A DNA stretch of 64,000 nucleotides from Mikania micrantha (GCA_009363875.1 CM018694.1:28405415-28469414), one strand, 5' to 3'; shown: positions 34,524-46,900, counted from the stretch's first letter. Program-made: numbers and translations. Notes: generated from the letters alone by a model not told the origin.

Positions 34524-34628
34524 TATATATATATATATAAGTATTTAAACTATAAAGATTTTAATCAAATTAATTAGGTATTGTGTAAACCAATATTATA
34601 TGTATGTATGTATGTATGTACGTACGTA
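34524..34628. repeat. Microsatellites in LTR F
   Basis: (TA)n at 34524-34539 and (TGTA)n drifting into (CGTA)n at 34601-34628. Confidence 0.85.
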
Positions 34629-34697
34629 TAAACATTATTTACGATGTTATAAACTTAATAAGTTATTTTATAAACATATGTATTTATACACCATTAG

Positions 34698-35177
34698 CAA
34701 TGTTGTAGAAGTCGCTAGGCGCTAGTCGGGCGCCGAGTTACCGCCTAGGGATTAATCAGGATTAATCGGGATTAATCGGCGCTAGGCGGATTGGAATTTT
34801 TATATGTAATTTTACAAATATTTATTATATACACACATTAATATCAATAATTTAATATAATACTTCAAATATATTAAAAAATAAGCTTAAACATACTAAG
34901 TCAAGTACTTCAAATTACAAACTCAAACACAAAATTTAGAGTTTATAGATGAATTACGATGTTTAGTGCCAGGGTTCAATGTTTCAGATGTTGGATTTGA
35001 TGTTTTAGAGACATATTACGTATTTGGGGTGGAGAAATGTCTCGAATAATCATTTATCTGGGTCCTTTTTACTCGAAAAAAGCCAAAAAAACCAAAAAAA
35101 CCAAAAAAAAAAAAAAAAAATAGGCCGCCTAGGGCAAAAATTACACTGAAGCCCGGCGCCAGATTTTTACAACCATG
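34698..35177. mobile_element. hAT-type MITE
   Basis: 480 bp with a perfect 8-bp target duplication ACCATTAG (34690-34697 and 35178-35185). Inverted ends are CAATGTTGTAGAAGTC and, on the other strand, CATGGTTGTAAAAATC. Subterminal GGCGCTAG and CGCCTAG units repeat near both ends, as is usual for hAT MITEs. No transposase ORF. A/C-rich simple sequence is at about 35075-35120. Confidence 0.88.
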
Positions 35178-36048
35178 ACCATTAGTAATAAATAAAGTTT
35201 TATAAACTTTATTTAAACTATTAAACCTTATTAAATAATATGTTTTATAAACATTTTTTTTAGACTTTATAAACTTAATAAGTTACAAAACTTATTTTAT
35301 AAATCTTATAAAAGCTTTTAACCATAAAACTAATGGGTTAACTAACTACAAGGGTTGTTGTTGTCTAAAATCAAAACTATATGCGTGTGTATGTGAAATC
35401 CGGACAAAAGGAGTCAAGGGGCAGAACAGGAGGGACCTGTTCTGCCAAATGATGAAACTTTCAGCAACTATTCCCAACCCAGCCACCCTACCCTCTGTTC
35501 GACCTGCACATCACCGATCTCCACCCCCAATCGATGCAATTCGAACCTTTAATGCACAAAGCACGCTCGGTAACTCTCAAATACATCCAGACAAGCGTGA
35601 TTAACTCATTAATTGATCAAATCACGCGTTTAACACCATCATTAACCCAACTGAACGATTTAAACCCACTGCACACTCGAAGTCATCTCTTTCTTTCACC
35701 AAATTCAAATTAAACTCACATACACCTTCACGAAATCTCTCTGAGACGACTTGAAGCTTCTAATCCTTCTCAGATTCATCCAAACAACGAATCACAACTC
35801 AAGAACCGTCGAAACCTATCTTGAACACGAAACCGACACTCCCATACAATTACAGGTAAATTATATGCTTAATCGACTCGGTTTTAGGTTTATAACAAAA
35901 GCCCTATCAAATTAGGGACTTACATATACTCCTTCGATTGAATTTGAATGGATCAAGGAACTAGGGTTTTGTTTTACTGATTTGGGGAAGAACAGTGGGA
36001 ATCGATCAAATCTCTTTTGTTCCGATTCACTCAACAAACATCTCATCA

Positions 36049-36115
36049 GGTTCACTGGTTAAGACTTGTGGGCTGGGAAGAGTGGACTTAGGTTCGAATC
36101 CCATGCGTAGCACCA
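36049..36115 (+). other. tRNA-like segment with pol III A and B boxes in LTR F
   Basis: CTGGTTAAGAC (36055-36065) resembles an A box and GGTTCGAATCC (36091-36101) is a perfect B box, spaced as in a tRNA. The T-stem does not pair well and no acceptor stem forms, so it is not a working tRNA; a tRNA-derived SINE head or relic is likelier. Confidence 0.4.
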
Positions 36116-36418
36116 GAACCGGTTTTTGGCTTAAAACCCCTGTTTCTTTTATTTTTAATGTAGAACATTTTATAAAAATATTCTAAAAATATATAATTAC
36201 TTTCTAAATCTTCTGGAAAAAATTTTATATGTTCAGAATTCAAATTCTAAACATTTATTTATTTTTAAAAACTTAATTAAATATATAAATGTTATAATAA
36301 TCATTTTGAATTCATATAAATCATGAAAAATATATATAACGTTCTAAAAATTATTTTAAAATGGGCTTTAAATATTCTAAAAATGTTCAGCATAATATTT
36401 GTAACTATATATATATAG

Positions 36419-36818
36419 AGGTTCAAATGTTAACCCTCCCTTATAGCGTTAACCGCTTAACCCTAGCGTTTTTTGCCCGAATCTTAGTTTTTTTTTCATG
36501 GTTTTTATTATGTAAAAATAGGGGGGTTTCTTTTTTTTTTTTTTTGTGTTTTTGCTAATTCATCACCGTTTAGAAGTTATAGTAAGTGTAAGTTACTTAC
36601 ACTTACTTACATTTACTTACATCAGATACGGGTTGTAAGTAAGTGTAAGTAACTTACACTTACAATAACTTCTAAACGGTGATGAATTAGCAAAAACACA
36701 AAAAAGAAACCCCCTATTTATGCATAATAAAAACCATGAAAAAAAATAATTAAGATTCGGGCAAAAAATGCTAGGGTTAAGCGGTTAACGCTATAAGGGA
36801 GGGTTAACAATGGAACCT
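36419..36818. mobile_element. Fold-back MITE in LTR F
   Basis: Inverted arms of about 190 bp (36419-36611 and 36634-36818) around a roughly 22-bp loop. The arms start AGGTTC...TGTTAACCCTCCC and share the GTTAACCGC box, poly-T tract and TTACTTACACTTAC units. The element is embedded between (TA)n tracts, which hides any target duplication. No ORF; superfamily unassigned. Confidence 0.85.
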
Positions 36819-37467
36819 TCCTCTCTCTATATATATATATATATATTAATTATTTTATCTTATTTAAATATTATACCAGATTTAAAACTTATCATTTTAA
36901 TTTAAGAATAATGTACTTGTATGTAAATTCACAAAATATATATATTTACAACCTTTTCTAAAATAATTCTATAAAACTAAAAAGTCTAACTATTATTTAA
37001 TTATTTGATTTTTTTTAAATCATTTTGTTTAAATAAATCTTAAATACGCTTTAGTTACAAGTTTCACCTAAATGATTTTTTTTTTGTGTAACCTTACATA
37101 AATATATTTAATAGAATCTTTATAAAACTTATTTTAAATGTTCTTTTTAATACTTTAAGTTAATAAATTTAGCTCGAAAATTACTATTTTAATTATGAAA
37201 TGTGTTATTGTTCAAACTAAGGGTATCTAGTCACAATGGTTTTAAAAAGTTTGTCCATTTACACAAAACGAGTCAAATACACTAAATCCAATCCTTAGTA
37301 GACTAAACTTGGTATATTTTTTTAGTAACCTAGAATGCCTAGAAGTTTAGAAGCTAAGAAACTAGTAGACACATTCTTATACATGTTATATTCAAAAACA
37401 GGTTGACAAGTGTTTTACTATTACTCAACCGGCTTTAGTTGTATCATTGGATTGCTTAGCAAAACAA

Positions 37468-37875
37468 GTGAGTTTTCACATCCCCTTTTAGTTTATATTA
37501 TTTTGGGGCTGTCACACATGTCCTTATTCAAATGCTTAAACTTTATACTATTCATGAAACTTATGCAAACTATGAAATGCTTTGTAGTTGAATTGTTATT
37601 ATGTGTTTGATCTTGTATTTGTATACTTATTTATTCTTATGCATTTTTGCACGTATTCTAGTACTTAGTTCCTAAGAGAGTCGCGCTCTCTTTGCGTGAC
37701 GTTGTCCGTGTTAAAAAGGGACGGTACACCCTTTACACATGCTTGTTTCATTCACATTATAATATTCATATACATTGTCATTAAGGATTGCATACTTTGA
37801 AGCTTATACTATTATAATCATGTGACTACTCACCAACTATTCATTTAGTTGACAGTTACTTTACGTGTGTGACAG
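37468..37875 (+). other. Putative intron in LTR F
   Basis: Donor-like AACAA|GTGAGTTTTCA followed by CCCCTTTTA, and acceptor-like GTGTGACAG|GTTAAAG, 408 nt apart. ACTCACC at 37827-37833 complements GTGAGT. This is the weakest pairing among the families. Confidence 0.4.
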
Positions 37876-38100
37876 GTTAAAGTCAAGCCTCTAAGTAAAA
37901 GTCTAGGAAGAAGGACCTAGATAGTTTTATCAAAGACTTAGGTTTTAAATTCTTAAAGTTGTATTTGATTTTGAACTTGTAAGGTAATGAAATTGTAATT
38001 TAGTATCTAAATACGAAACTTGTATTAGAAATCATGAGCTTATGAACAATCATCCACAAATCATGCCCCGGCATATTCCGCCACCGGTCGGGGTGTGACA

Positions 38101-39664
38101 GTAACCCATAGTCCCTGAGTTGTTGCTGAATCCAGATGATTTGTGAGCAACAACTTGCAGCTGCAATGTATCTGATTCACATGTGGAAGAGACACCGACG
38201 TCTACTTCTTGTACTGCCAGGTAACCAGGTGTTTTCCAAAGAACTGTCACCCCACTGATGTTAACTTGAAATCTCTCTTGCATCCACCATAGTCTGAATC
38301 ACTGTAGGCAGTAAGCTTAAAGGTATCATCATTAGGATACCATAAGCCTTGATCCGGAGTTCCCTTCGGATAACGCAAAATCCTCTTCACAGCAATAAGA
38401 TGAGAGACTCTTGGCTTTGATTGATAGCGCGCACACAAGCATGTAGCAAACATGATTTCTGGCCGAGAGGCAGTGAGATACATACGAGATCCAATCATTC
38501 CTCGATACAGAGTGGCATCGATTAACTCCCCCTTTTCATCTGGTGTAATCCCGTGATTAACAGCCAGTGGGGTACTAGCAGATTTTGCATCCAACATACT
38601 GAACCGGCTAAGAATGTCACCAACATATTTGGTCTAATGAATAACGATCTCTGCCTCAGATTGATCCACCTGCAATCCAAGGAAAAATTTCATCTCTCCC
38701 ATAGAACTCATCTCAAACTTGTCTTTCATAACCTTCTCAAAGTCTTTGCATAAAACATCATTTATGAACCCAAAAATGATATCGTCCACATAAACTTGTA
38801 CCAAGAGAAAATCCCCATCCATCTCTCTAATGAACAAAGTGCAGTCAATGACACCTCTTCTGAACCCGTTGTTCAGAAGGTGAGTAGAAAGTGTCTCATA
38901 CCACGCTCGCGGAGCTTGGTGCAATCCATATAAGGCCTTGTCAAGCTTGTAGACTTGGTCACGATGTAATGGATTTTCAAACCCGGGAGGTTGACTGACA
39001 TACACAACTTCATTTATCACACCATGAAGAAATGTGATTTTAACATCCATCTGACAAACTTTGAACCTTTTGTAAGATGCATAAGCCAGGAAAATTCTGA
39101 TTGCTTCAAGACGAGCAACCGATGCAAATACTTCATTGTAGTCAATCCCTTCAATTTGTCCAAAACCTTGCACAACCAGACGTGCTTTGTTTCTTATCAC
39201 AATACCATGATCATCACGTTTGCAGCGTAGAACCCATCTTGTGCCAATGACTTTCGCACCTTTAGGTCTATTAACAAGCTTCCAAACCCCAAGTTTCTTA
39301 AATTGCAACAACTCTTCCTGCATAGAATCTACCCAAGATTCTTCTTTTAAGGCTTCAGTAATGGTTACGGGCTCAACTTGGGAGATAAAACAAGAATGGG
39401 CACAAAATTTCACATATGCAAAGTCAAGTATGTCAGCAATACCACCTGAAGATAACTGGTTTCTAGTCTTCACACCATCATTCAAATTTCCAATAATATT
39501 CATCTGAGGATGCATGTTGTTAATTCTTCCCACTGGATGAGCAGGAAAAACAACTTCTGCATCAAGATTATTAAGGTTAAGATCCTCAAGAGCAGGTACA
39601 ATGTTTTCAACATCAGGTTCTGGGACATCTGACTAAGAGTGATGATCATCTGAGTCTGAACTGT
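38101..39664 (-). pseudogene. Reverse transcriptase and RNase H N-part of copia E
   Basis: Ty1/copia RT (39533-38634): KLGVWKLVNRPKG, GTRWVLRCK, NKARLVVQGFGQ, QMDVKITFLHG, LYGLHQAPRAWYE and the intact catalytic box VYVDDIIFG, then SSMGEMKFFLGLQV. RNase H follows (SASTPLAVNHG; HLIAVKRILRYPKGT; AYSDSDYGGC), with frameshifts, to 38101 where solo LTR F interrupts it. The first 294 bp (39371-39664) duplicate 45568-45861. Stops make it a pseudogene, but RT is well preserved. Confidence 0.9.
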
Positions 39665-39690
39665 CATCAAGATTATTAAGGTTAGCTACT
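39665..39690 (-). other. Copia/gypsy chimeric junction
   Basis: Gypsy B protease reading (IIEVAN) passes directly into copia E linker sequence (DDSSDSDDHH). The joint contains TCAAGATTATTAAGGTTA, also present about 100 bp away in copia E (39565-39582). It therefore looks like templated filler or a microhomology joint. Confidence 0.75.
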
Positions 39691-41149
39691 TCTATGATGT
39701 AAGGGGAATCTAACTGTTCCTCTATGGAATCTAGTTGGCATGCAAAATCGGTAGAGATAAAACTCTGATCCGCACCAGTATCAAATAGAACAGATGCATA
39801 AAAGTCATGTAAGAGAAATGTACTAGTGACCACATTCGGGTCTTGGCGTGCAGCTGGTGCTCCGATGGCAAAGGCTCGTCCATGGGGCGCTTGAACTGCC
39901 TGCTGAGCCTTCTTCGGGCAGTTCTTTGCAAAATGGCCTTGTTCGCCGCAGTTAAAGCATCCACCGTTGTTTTGATTAGCTGGTGGAGGGAGAGCCAAAG
40001 CAGCATTGTTGACTGCTGGGTTTGGTGTCAGTCGGAATTGTTGGACCCAGTGTCCTTTCTCCCACAACCCGTGCATTGACGGCACTGGTTGCTTGCACAA
40101 TGGTGGTACTGGCACTTAGTACACAAAGGATGTGGGCCAGTATATTGTTTCTTGGGTGCATTTTGTGGTGTCATGGCTACTTGATTGAGTGGAGTAGCCA
40201 CGGTGTAGTTCTTGATGAGTTTCTGTTTCTTCTTCGGGTGTTGTTGGTGATGAGGTTTCTTGGAAGACTCTTCATTGTGTTTGCCAGTGTCAGCCTCCTT
40301 TTTCGGAACTCCTGAGGCTACCATCAGATCCGTGAGTTTCCCAGACAAACTCACAGCAGACTCCACAGTGACAGGGTTTGCTGCAACAACTAAACCCTGG
40401 ATGCAGGCGGGAAGTCCACCTACATAACGATCAATCCTCTTTTCCAGTGTTGGTACCATGTCTGGCACCAAAGCAACCAACTCGTGGTAACGAGTAGTAT
40501 ACCCCATGCGATCAGCCCCTTTCATCACATGGTTTGACAATTCAACCTCCAACTTCAGTAGTTCATTCTTGGGGCGGAATTTAGTTCGCAGTAGGGTCTT
40601 GAAATCTTCCCAGGTCATCGACATGGCTTCATCCCTTCCTCTTGCATTGATTTGGCCGTTCCACCAAGTCAAAGCTCGCTTGTTGAATGTTCCCGCATAA
40701 TAGCGAACTTTGTGGTGCTCTGGACAGCTGCAGAGGTCCAGAGTAGTTTCAATCTTTTCAATCCATTGGATTAATCCAACGGCTCCTTCATTCCCACTAA
40801 ATCTGGGTGGTTTGCATCCTACAAAAGACTTGTAGGAGTAATGAGAGGTACCGCCAGTGTTCCCACTAGCTTCTCCTGATGAATTTCCAGTATTGGTGCT
40901 GTCATTACGGAGACGGTTGAGCATCTCCGGTATCACCTCTTTCAGCTGGTGAGTCAGCTGACTGCTCAGTAAAGCTGCTAGAGCAATGGTAGCAGGATCT
41001 AGTAATTGTGTCGTGCTCGAACTAGGGGGTAAGTCAAGTGGAGGAGGAGGTGAGTCAGCTGGTGATGGCGTGGAGGAGTGTGGAGCTGAATTCAGTGGGG
41101 GAGGCATAATAGAAGGAGGTCTTCTCGACGGCATTCTGATCATAACCAA
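39685..41149 (-). pseudogene. gag: Gag and partial protease of gypsy element B
   Basis: Gag from Met 41149 or the near-adjacent MPSRRPP, 373 codons open. A Pro- and Ser-rich N-terminus precedes the capsid (GCKPPRFSGNEGAVGLIQWIEK; MTWEDFKTLLRTKFRP; MGYTTRYHELVAL). A Cys-rich stretch (CTKCQYHHCASNQCRQCTGCGRKD) is followed by a frameshift. Then come the knuckle CFNCGEQGHFAKNC and protease start LFDTGADQSFIS, with the DTGA triad intact. It breaks off after IIEVAN at the copia junction, so RT onward is missing. Unlike G, its gag has no insertion between the SGNTGG and KSFVGCKPP segments. Confidence 0.87.
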
Positions 41150-41294
41150 TAAAGTTATCGGTTAGTGCAGTGATTGAATACAGAAGACACAATGCAATGG
41201 AGTCTTAAGTCTTAGGTTCTCTACATGCAGGGTCCCTAGGTTATAGTGTAGGCCAAACCGTTTAAATAAGTGACCTATATTTCTCTATAACCAT

Positions 41295-41307
41295 GGCTCT
41301 GATACCA
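41295..41307 (-). other. iMet tRNA primer binding site of element B
   Basis: The minus strand reads TGGTATCAGAGCC, three bases inside the LTR end at 41311. It proves the direction of LTR family B. Confidence 0.9.
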
Positions 41308-41660
41308 ATCTGTCACACCCCGAGCCGGCGGGGTTGGATTAGAGTCCCCGTCGGGCGGAAGGTTCCCGGGGCGCGATATCGTGAGTGATAATCGGAATGA
41401 TCAGATTGTTTACATTGCACATGATATATAAATGAGAAACTGCTAAAATAAAATAGAATTACAAAGTTAAATTACATCAGTTAAGTTTATAATTTAACAA
41501 TGTAAATCTACTATCACATCATAGTCTCCTATCTTGTATCTGCACAAGATATACAAAATAAATGTGTAATGATGTCCAAAAGTATGCAGGTCCAAAAGCT
41601 AGGTCCACTATCAGATATCCTAGTCCAAAAGAATGACTCTTTAGTTGACATGTTCATCAC

Positions 41661-43133
41661 CTGAGAAGTCATGCAAAAATAAAGTCAACACATGGTTGGT
41701 GAGTTCATATAGTTTTATAAAAATGAATTTGAATGACCTGAATGACAACCTTAACCTCACCATTAACCACCTATACCATCCAATTCAGTATGCTTATATA
41801 TAGGGCATATGTAGGGGAACAAGCCCTAGCCAACATCCAACCACATACCAAACCATATGATATATTGTTCCTGGTGATATTTAAGCATTTCATCCCATAC
41901 CTTTGATTTCATAACCTTTGATTCTTAGTATTTGATTACCCTGAAAATGTTTACCTTGATTCCCCGAAATGACAACCTTAACCTCATTAAAAACTACCTA
42001 TGCTATCCAATCAAGTATGCTTATATATAGGGCATATGTAGGGCAACAAGCCCCATCCAACATCCCACCACATACCAGACTGCTTAACATATTGTTGTTA
42101 ATGATAATTAAGCGTTTCACTCCATTCACCTTCAATTTAGATTCTGATTTCCCAAATAGATTTACCTGTAGTCTCTAGAGTCACCATGTAATCATGATTT
42201 CCCCGAAGCACTTATAGAAACATAATATTAAATGTTTAATTAAATTAATAATTAAGCATATAATTACAACTAAGACATGATGATTGGGCTTTATTTAACT
42301 CAATCAATTAGACATAGTTGTTGGTGGTTGTCCAAGTTTTACCCTCTCACACGTGACCCATATCAGGCATGACTCACAAGGAGTCTACCTGTGTGTGCCG
42401 GGATTTTTAATGATGCCCATATCAGCTTGACCCACTAGTCTACTGTACATGCCAGGACTTTACAGATATCCTTTGATTCTTGATCTCTTTGATTCTCTTG
42501 ATTTTGATTTTGATTTCATTTGATAGTTCACGTTATTGCCCATATAGCTTGACTACAACAGTCTACTATTTATGCCGGGACTTTATGTGTGTTACGCGTG
42601 GTCTTGATTTCTATACAACTGACATCCACCTTAACTCAAGTATTAATGATTTCATTAGATTGTAATGATTTCATTATTTCCATGATTCACACACATTTAT
42701 GATTTCTGATTCCTTAAGTCTCTTGATCTTGATCTTTAGAATTTCCATGATTTCACAATGATAGTTGATTCTTGATTAGGATCCTTTGTTTTCAGATCAC
42801 ACACTGAATTAGATTTCTTTGAATCTGATCTTTAGCTTTAGTTCTTTTGATTTCACTTTGAATTTAGATTCTTGGATTTGAGCTTGCTGGACTAAGGGTT
42901 AGTTTAGAGTTTTAGAATTAAAGTATCACTCCTAAGAGTAATTAATTAACTTGAAAGTTCATTCTGCATAGCAATTACCTAGACAGGAGTCTAGGAGTAT
43001 AAACAATCTTATATATATACAACATATAACAGTTAAAGCATTTAAATAAACAATTTAAATAAAACAGTTTACGCATGCTCCTCAGCCCCGCGTTTTAAAA
43101 CAAAAATGTTCAGAAAAGGGGAAATGAACTCAC
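41661..43133 (-). other. Putative intron in LTR B copy 3
   Basis: On the minus strand, ACACAG|GTGAGTTCA to TTTTTGCATGACTTCTCAG|GTGATG, 1473 nt. The donor block GGTGAGTTCA and the TGAACTCACC block near the acceptor (41698-41707 on plus coordinates) are exact complements. Confidence 0.5.
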
Positions 43134-43984
43134 CTGTGTTGTTGTGCAAATGATCTATCACAAAATGCGCGCTCGTTGTTGTTGCTTAGGTTTCTTCAGT
43201 TCCTGAGTTGTTCTAAAGAATTCGAATACGGTAAGTATACGTATTAACCGTCGTATCTAGGGTTTGGTCTCGGTGTGCAACTAAGTGTCCTAAGTTACTA
43301 AAATGCTTCTATGATTTAATCTAGCTAATCTAACTTAATTACCTATTGACATCCCGAATCCCATGATTAGTCATATCAACCTTAAGTAACAATTTTCACA
43401 TAATCTTTACTTTAATTAACATATAAATTCAAAAATCATTTATTTTAGTTCACTTAAGTTTATAAATCATTTTCTTTAATTAACATGTCATCAACTTTAT
43501 TTAAATTAACATATAACATATGATGGGCTTTAATTATGCCCATTGGGCCCACTTAGGCCCATTGATGTCCTTGATTATCAATTGATCCTAAATCAACTTC
43601 TTTGAATAATTCCTACATAGATAATCAACCAACTAAGTTAGTTATTCATATTAAAGCTTTTATTTAGCTTAGTGTTAGATATTAATTTAACACTCCCTTA
43701 ACCCTTTGTTTTGATCCAAATGAACTCATAACATTTCCCCCAAGTGTGAAATTAAATCCATAGATATTAACCTCCCAATTAGAATTGCTAGAGCGATTCT
43801 AAAGAATCCTTGTTATAGATAACCTAATCTGTGATTATTTTAATTACACTTATCATCAATATGGGCCTTAAGAGTTTCCCATGCACTCACACGTAGGTTT
43901 TATTCCCATGCGGGCACACATGATTTATCGCTTACATGAATTCGTACTTAACCCCCATGCATGGTGGAAAAACTAGTAATTTTT

Positions 43985-44480
43985 ATAATCCTAGATTTGA
44001 TGTTCCCCTAAGGCAGCGAACCTCATTGAGGCAACCATCATGGGTTCGGCTAATACCTTAACACCTACGAACCTTTAAGATTCGGCCATCAGCAAGGTTT
44101 GTCCATGGGCTCGTTACATCCTAAGTCTTTAGGGTTCGGCTAAGTATGCATGCATGTTTGCTAGATATAGGTTCGCTCAAAGGAAAAGGGTTCGGCTCCA
44201 TGCACTAGATTAAGGACATTAGGTTCGTTGAGGAAAAGGTTCGGCCAGGAAATCCCTAGGTTCGCCGGCCACCAAGGGTTCGGCTGGCATGATGGGTTCG
44301 GTGTTCAACAGGGTTCGTCTCAAGAGGGTTCGGCTCTGGGTTCTAGGCATGCAAGGTTCGTTAGCCGGAGGTTCGCCCAACCATAGGAGGTTCGGTTCCA
44401 GGCCTGTGACATCGAAGGTTCGGCCAAAGGAATAGGAGGTTCGGTCATACTCCTTTTCAGCTCTCTAAGGTTCGGCCGGC
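43985..44480. repeat. GGTTCGGC motif cluster in LTR B copy 3
   Basis: About 18 copies of GGTTCG (mostly GGTTCGGC) in some 440 bp, nearly all in one orientation with irregular 10-40 bp spacers. The equivalent cluster in the tandem LTRs at 58140 and 62030 appears as CCGAACC on the plus strand, the same motif in the same sense. Copy 1 has CATTCG instead. Confidence 0.8.
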
Positions 44481-44816
44481 TGCTGGCCACAAACCTATAA
44501 CCGTTCAAGCCTCATCATCTTCTTCCTAAGTAGCTCAACCTGTTACATAACAATCTATCTACTTCTAATCGTGATTACCATCTCATTTTAAGGTTTTCTA
44601 GGGTTTTTAACCGGTTGGGATGACAAGGATTACAAGAAACTAGGATATACACCAAAACCGAAAATATAGTCAAGATTTACCTCGAATTCTACGGTTGGAA
44701 GCTCAAAATTCTTGTACTTCTGTAATCTACGTGATGAGAGGGTCGTTTTGGTTCCAAGAACACTCCAATCCGTTGAGAATCGCTCAAGAAACCTTAGTGA
44801 GAAGTTTGGGTTTTTA

Positions 44817-44845
44817 GAGAGAGAGAGAGAGCTAGAGAGAGAAAG
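44817..44845. repeat. GA-rich microsatellite in LTR B copy 3
   Basis: (GA)n with interruptions; on the sense strand it is the CT-rich leader after the promoter, also present in the tandem LTRs as (CT)n near 61685-61704. Confidence 0.75.
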
Positions 44846-45559
44846 TGACGAATTTGGTGGAGAAAGTAAGTTAGTGGAGGTTGTTGTGGGAGTTAATGCC
44901 TCATTAAAGACTTAGGAAAATACCCGGTAGTTCGATCTCGTTCGGTTTCGCGTAAAATGCCGTTTTCTCGGGGTTTTCGTCACGAAACGACACGGTTTAT
45001 AAATTAAGATTTATGAAATTTATTTTAAGTTGTGATTCCTAATAAATTAACTAGTATATTTTATTTTTATTTAAAATTTAATAATTTACTGTTTAATAAT
45101 CGAATCGTACAGTCGTCGCACGTATTCGTTCGAATCGTCATCCGTACGAACACGACAATAACTACACTATTCAATATTGTTTTCTAATTATCGGATATCA
45201 TTCAGAACGTTAAACTTTCAGATATATTCGTACAGATCGTCACCTATACGGATAATCCGTCAATTTAGCATTCATGTAACGACATCCGTGTTGTTTTGTT
45301 CTGTAAATCCTCACATACGTTTATACATAATAAAATCCTAACAAGTAATTACATGATGGTTCTGAGTTGCCAGATAATTATCTGACTGATGAACCGTGTT
45401 TTCTGAGTTTAGTTTCTCTGAAATGATTGTAAATTCACTGTTTGTTACATGAAATGATAATGATCTCTGATATGAATATGAAATAAACTGAAATGCATAG
45501 AATTTGTACCTGATTACTGTTCACATTACTGTTGCGATCATTCCGGCACTGATGTTACA

Positions 45560-46900
45560 GTTACAGGCTCAACTTGGGAGATAAAACAAGAATGGGCACA
45601 AAATTTCACATCTGCAAAGTCAAGTATGTCAGCAAGACCACCTGAAGATAACTGGTTTCAAGTCTTCACACCATCATTCAAATTTCCAATAATATTCATC
45701 TGAGGATGCATGTTGTTAATTCTTCCCACTGGATGAGCAGGAAAAACAACTTCTGGATCAAGATTATTAAGGTTAAGATCCTCAAGAGCAGGTACAATGT
45801 TTTCAACATTAGGTTCCGGGACATCTGGCTGAGAGTGATGATCATCTGAGTCTGAACTGTCATCATGTGTTTGCATTGGAGCTGGAACTGATGAAGGTTG
45901 CACTGGTTCATCAGGTGCATTCTGTGCATCATACATCATTTGAACAACAATATCTTCATCAGAGTACATGGGAGGCATATTGGAAGAGTCAAAAAGATCA
46001 GAATAATTGAACATCCAGTCTGGACCCTTTCCTGGTGGAGGCATAGTGTATTTCTGAACATCCACATGGTACCATTCCTCTACATTGTGAGTTGATATGT
46101 TGTATACTCTTTTGTTCAGAGTGCTATACCCAAGAAAATATCCTTCTTCCACCTTCTCATTGAACTTGCGTTGCTCATGTTTCTTAAGCATTGTGCATGG
46201 AGCATCAAAAGGTTCAAGATACTTAAGATTTAGCTTTCTGTTATGGAGAAATTCAAAGCAAGTCTTTCCATGTCTCTTCACAATCAGTACCTGGTTCAGA
46301 GTATAACAAGCATTAGAAACAGCTTCATTCTAGAACTGAACCGGTAGGGATGAATCAGCAAGCAAAGTCCGAGTAGCCTCAATCAATGTTATGTTCTTTC
46401 GCTCAGCAACACCATTCATTTATGAGATATATGGAGCACTAAACTATTGAACAATACCACGTTCATTGCAGAAAGTCTCCATGTGATGATTCTTGAATTT
46501 CGTCCCGTTATCTATTCTGAGCATCCTAACTTTGAGTTTGTAAAGTGATTCAGGTTTGGTAACCAAAACCTGAATACAATTGAACGTTTCTGACTCTTCC
46601 TTCATAAAAAATACCCAGGAGTATCTGGAGTACTCATCAGTAATAACCAAGCAGTATTGATCTCCAACGATACTCTTGCATTTAACAGGACCGAACAGAT
46701 CCATATGAAGAAGCTCTAGTTGAACAATAATTGAATGATACTTCTTGAGTTTATGAGACTGCTTGACTTGCTTTCCCTTCTTGCATGAGACGCAGACATT
46801 AGACAGTTTGAAGTTTTTCAAACTCACCCCATCAACCAGATTTTGTGAACCAAGTGATTCATCTTTCATAAACTCAAATGACTCATCTTCTTATGCCAAA
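45560..46900 (-). pseudogene. Integrase and linker of copia E
   Basis: Integrase core (46869-46444): CVSCKKGKQVKQSHK, ELLHMDLFGPV, VITDEYSRYSW, RIDNGTKFKN. Then NGVAERKN (with a stop nearby) and the C-terminal GYFLGYST region (46281-45658), followed by an acidic Ser/Asp linker. The end 45568-45861 is a 97% identical duplicate of 39371-39664. It is interrupted by LTR B at 45559 just before RT. Confidence 0.88.

Larger units (their letters stand above)
34404..38100 (+). mobile_element. Solo LTR F (gypsy type) inside copia E RNase H
   Basis: 3697 bp, TGTAACAATTG to GGGTGTGACA, with perfect 5-bp duplications GTAAC (34399-34403 and 38101-38105). The copia RNase H resumes on either side. It carries a hAT-type MITE, a fold-back element, a tRNA-like segment, AT-rich microsatellites and a short donor and acceptor pair. 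No internal region: solo LTR. The sense strand is inferred from its likeness to G and H (TGTNAC start, GGGGTGTGACA end). Confidence 0.9.
41311..45559 (-). mobile_element. 5' LTR of gypsy element B, copy 3
   Basis: 4249 bp; sense start TGTAACATCAGTGCC (45559), end GGGTGTGACA (41311). In sense order it has a CT-rich leader (complement of 44815-44845), the GGTTCGGC cluster (44480-43985), the donor block (43134-43125), variable sequence with two promoter-like modules (about 42120-41980 and 41900-41760), and the acceptor block (41707-41698). The flank at 45560-45564 is GTTAC, and copia E has the same word at this site. It is the longest B LTR here. Confidence 0.88.

Noticed and set aside
44712..44915. 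Possible small host gene in LTR B copy 3
   Set aside because: It lies antisense across the LTR promoter and CT leader, and contains a GA microsatellite.
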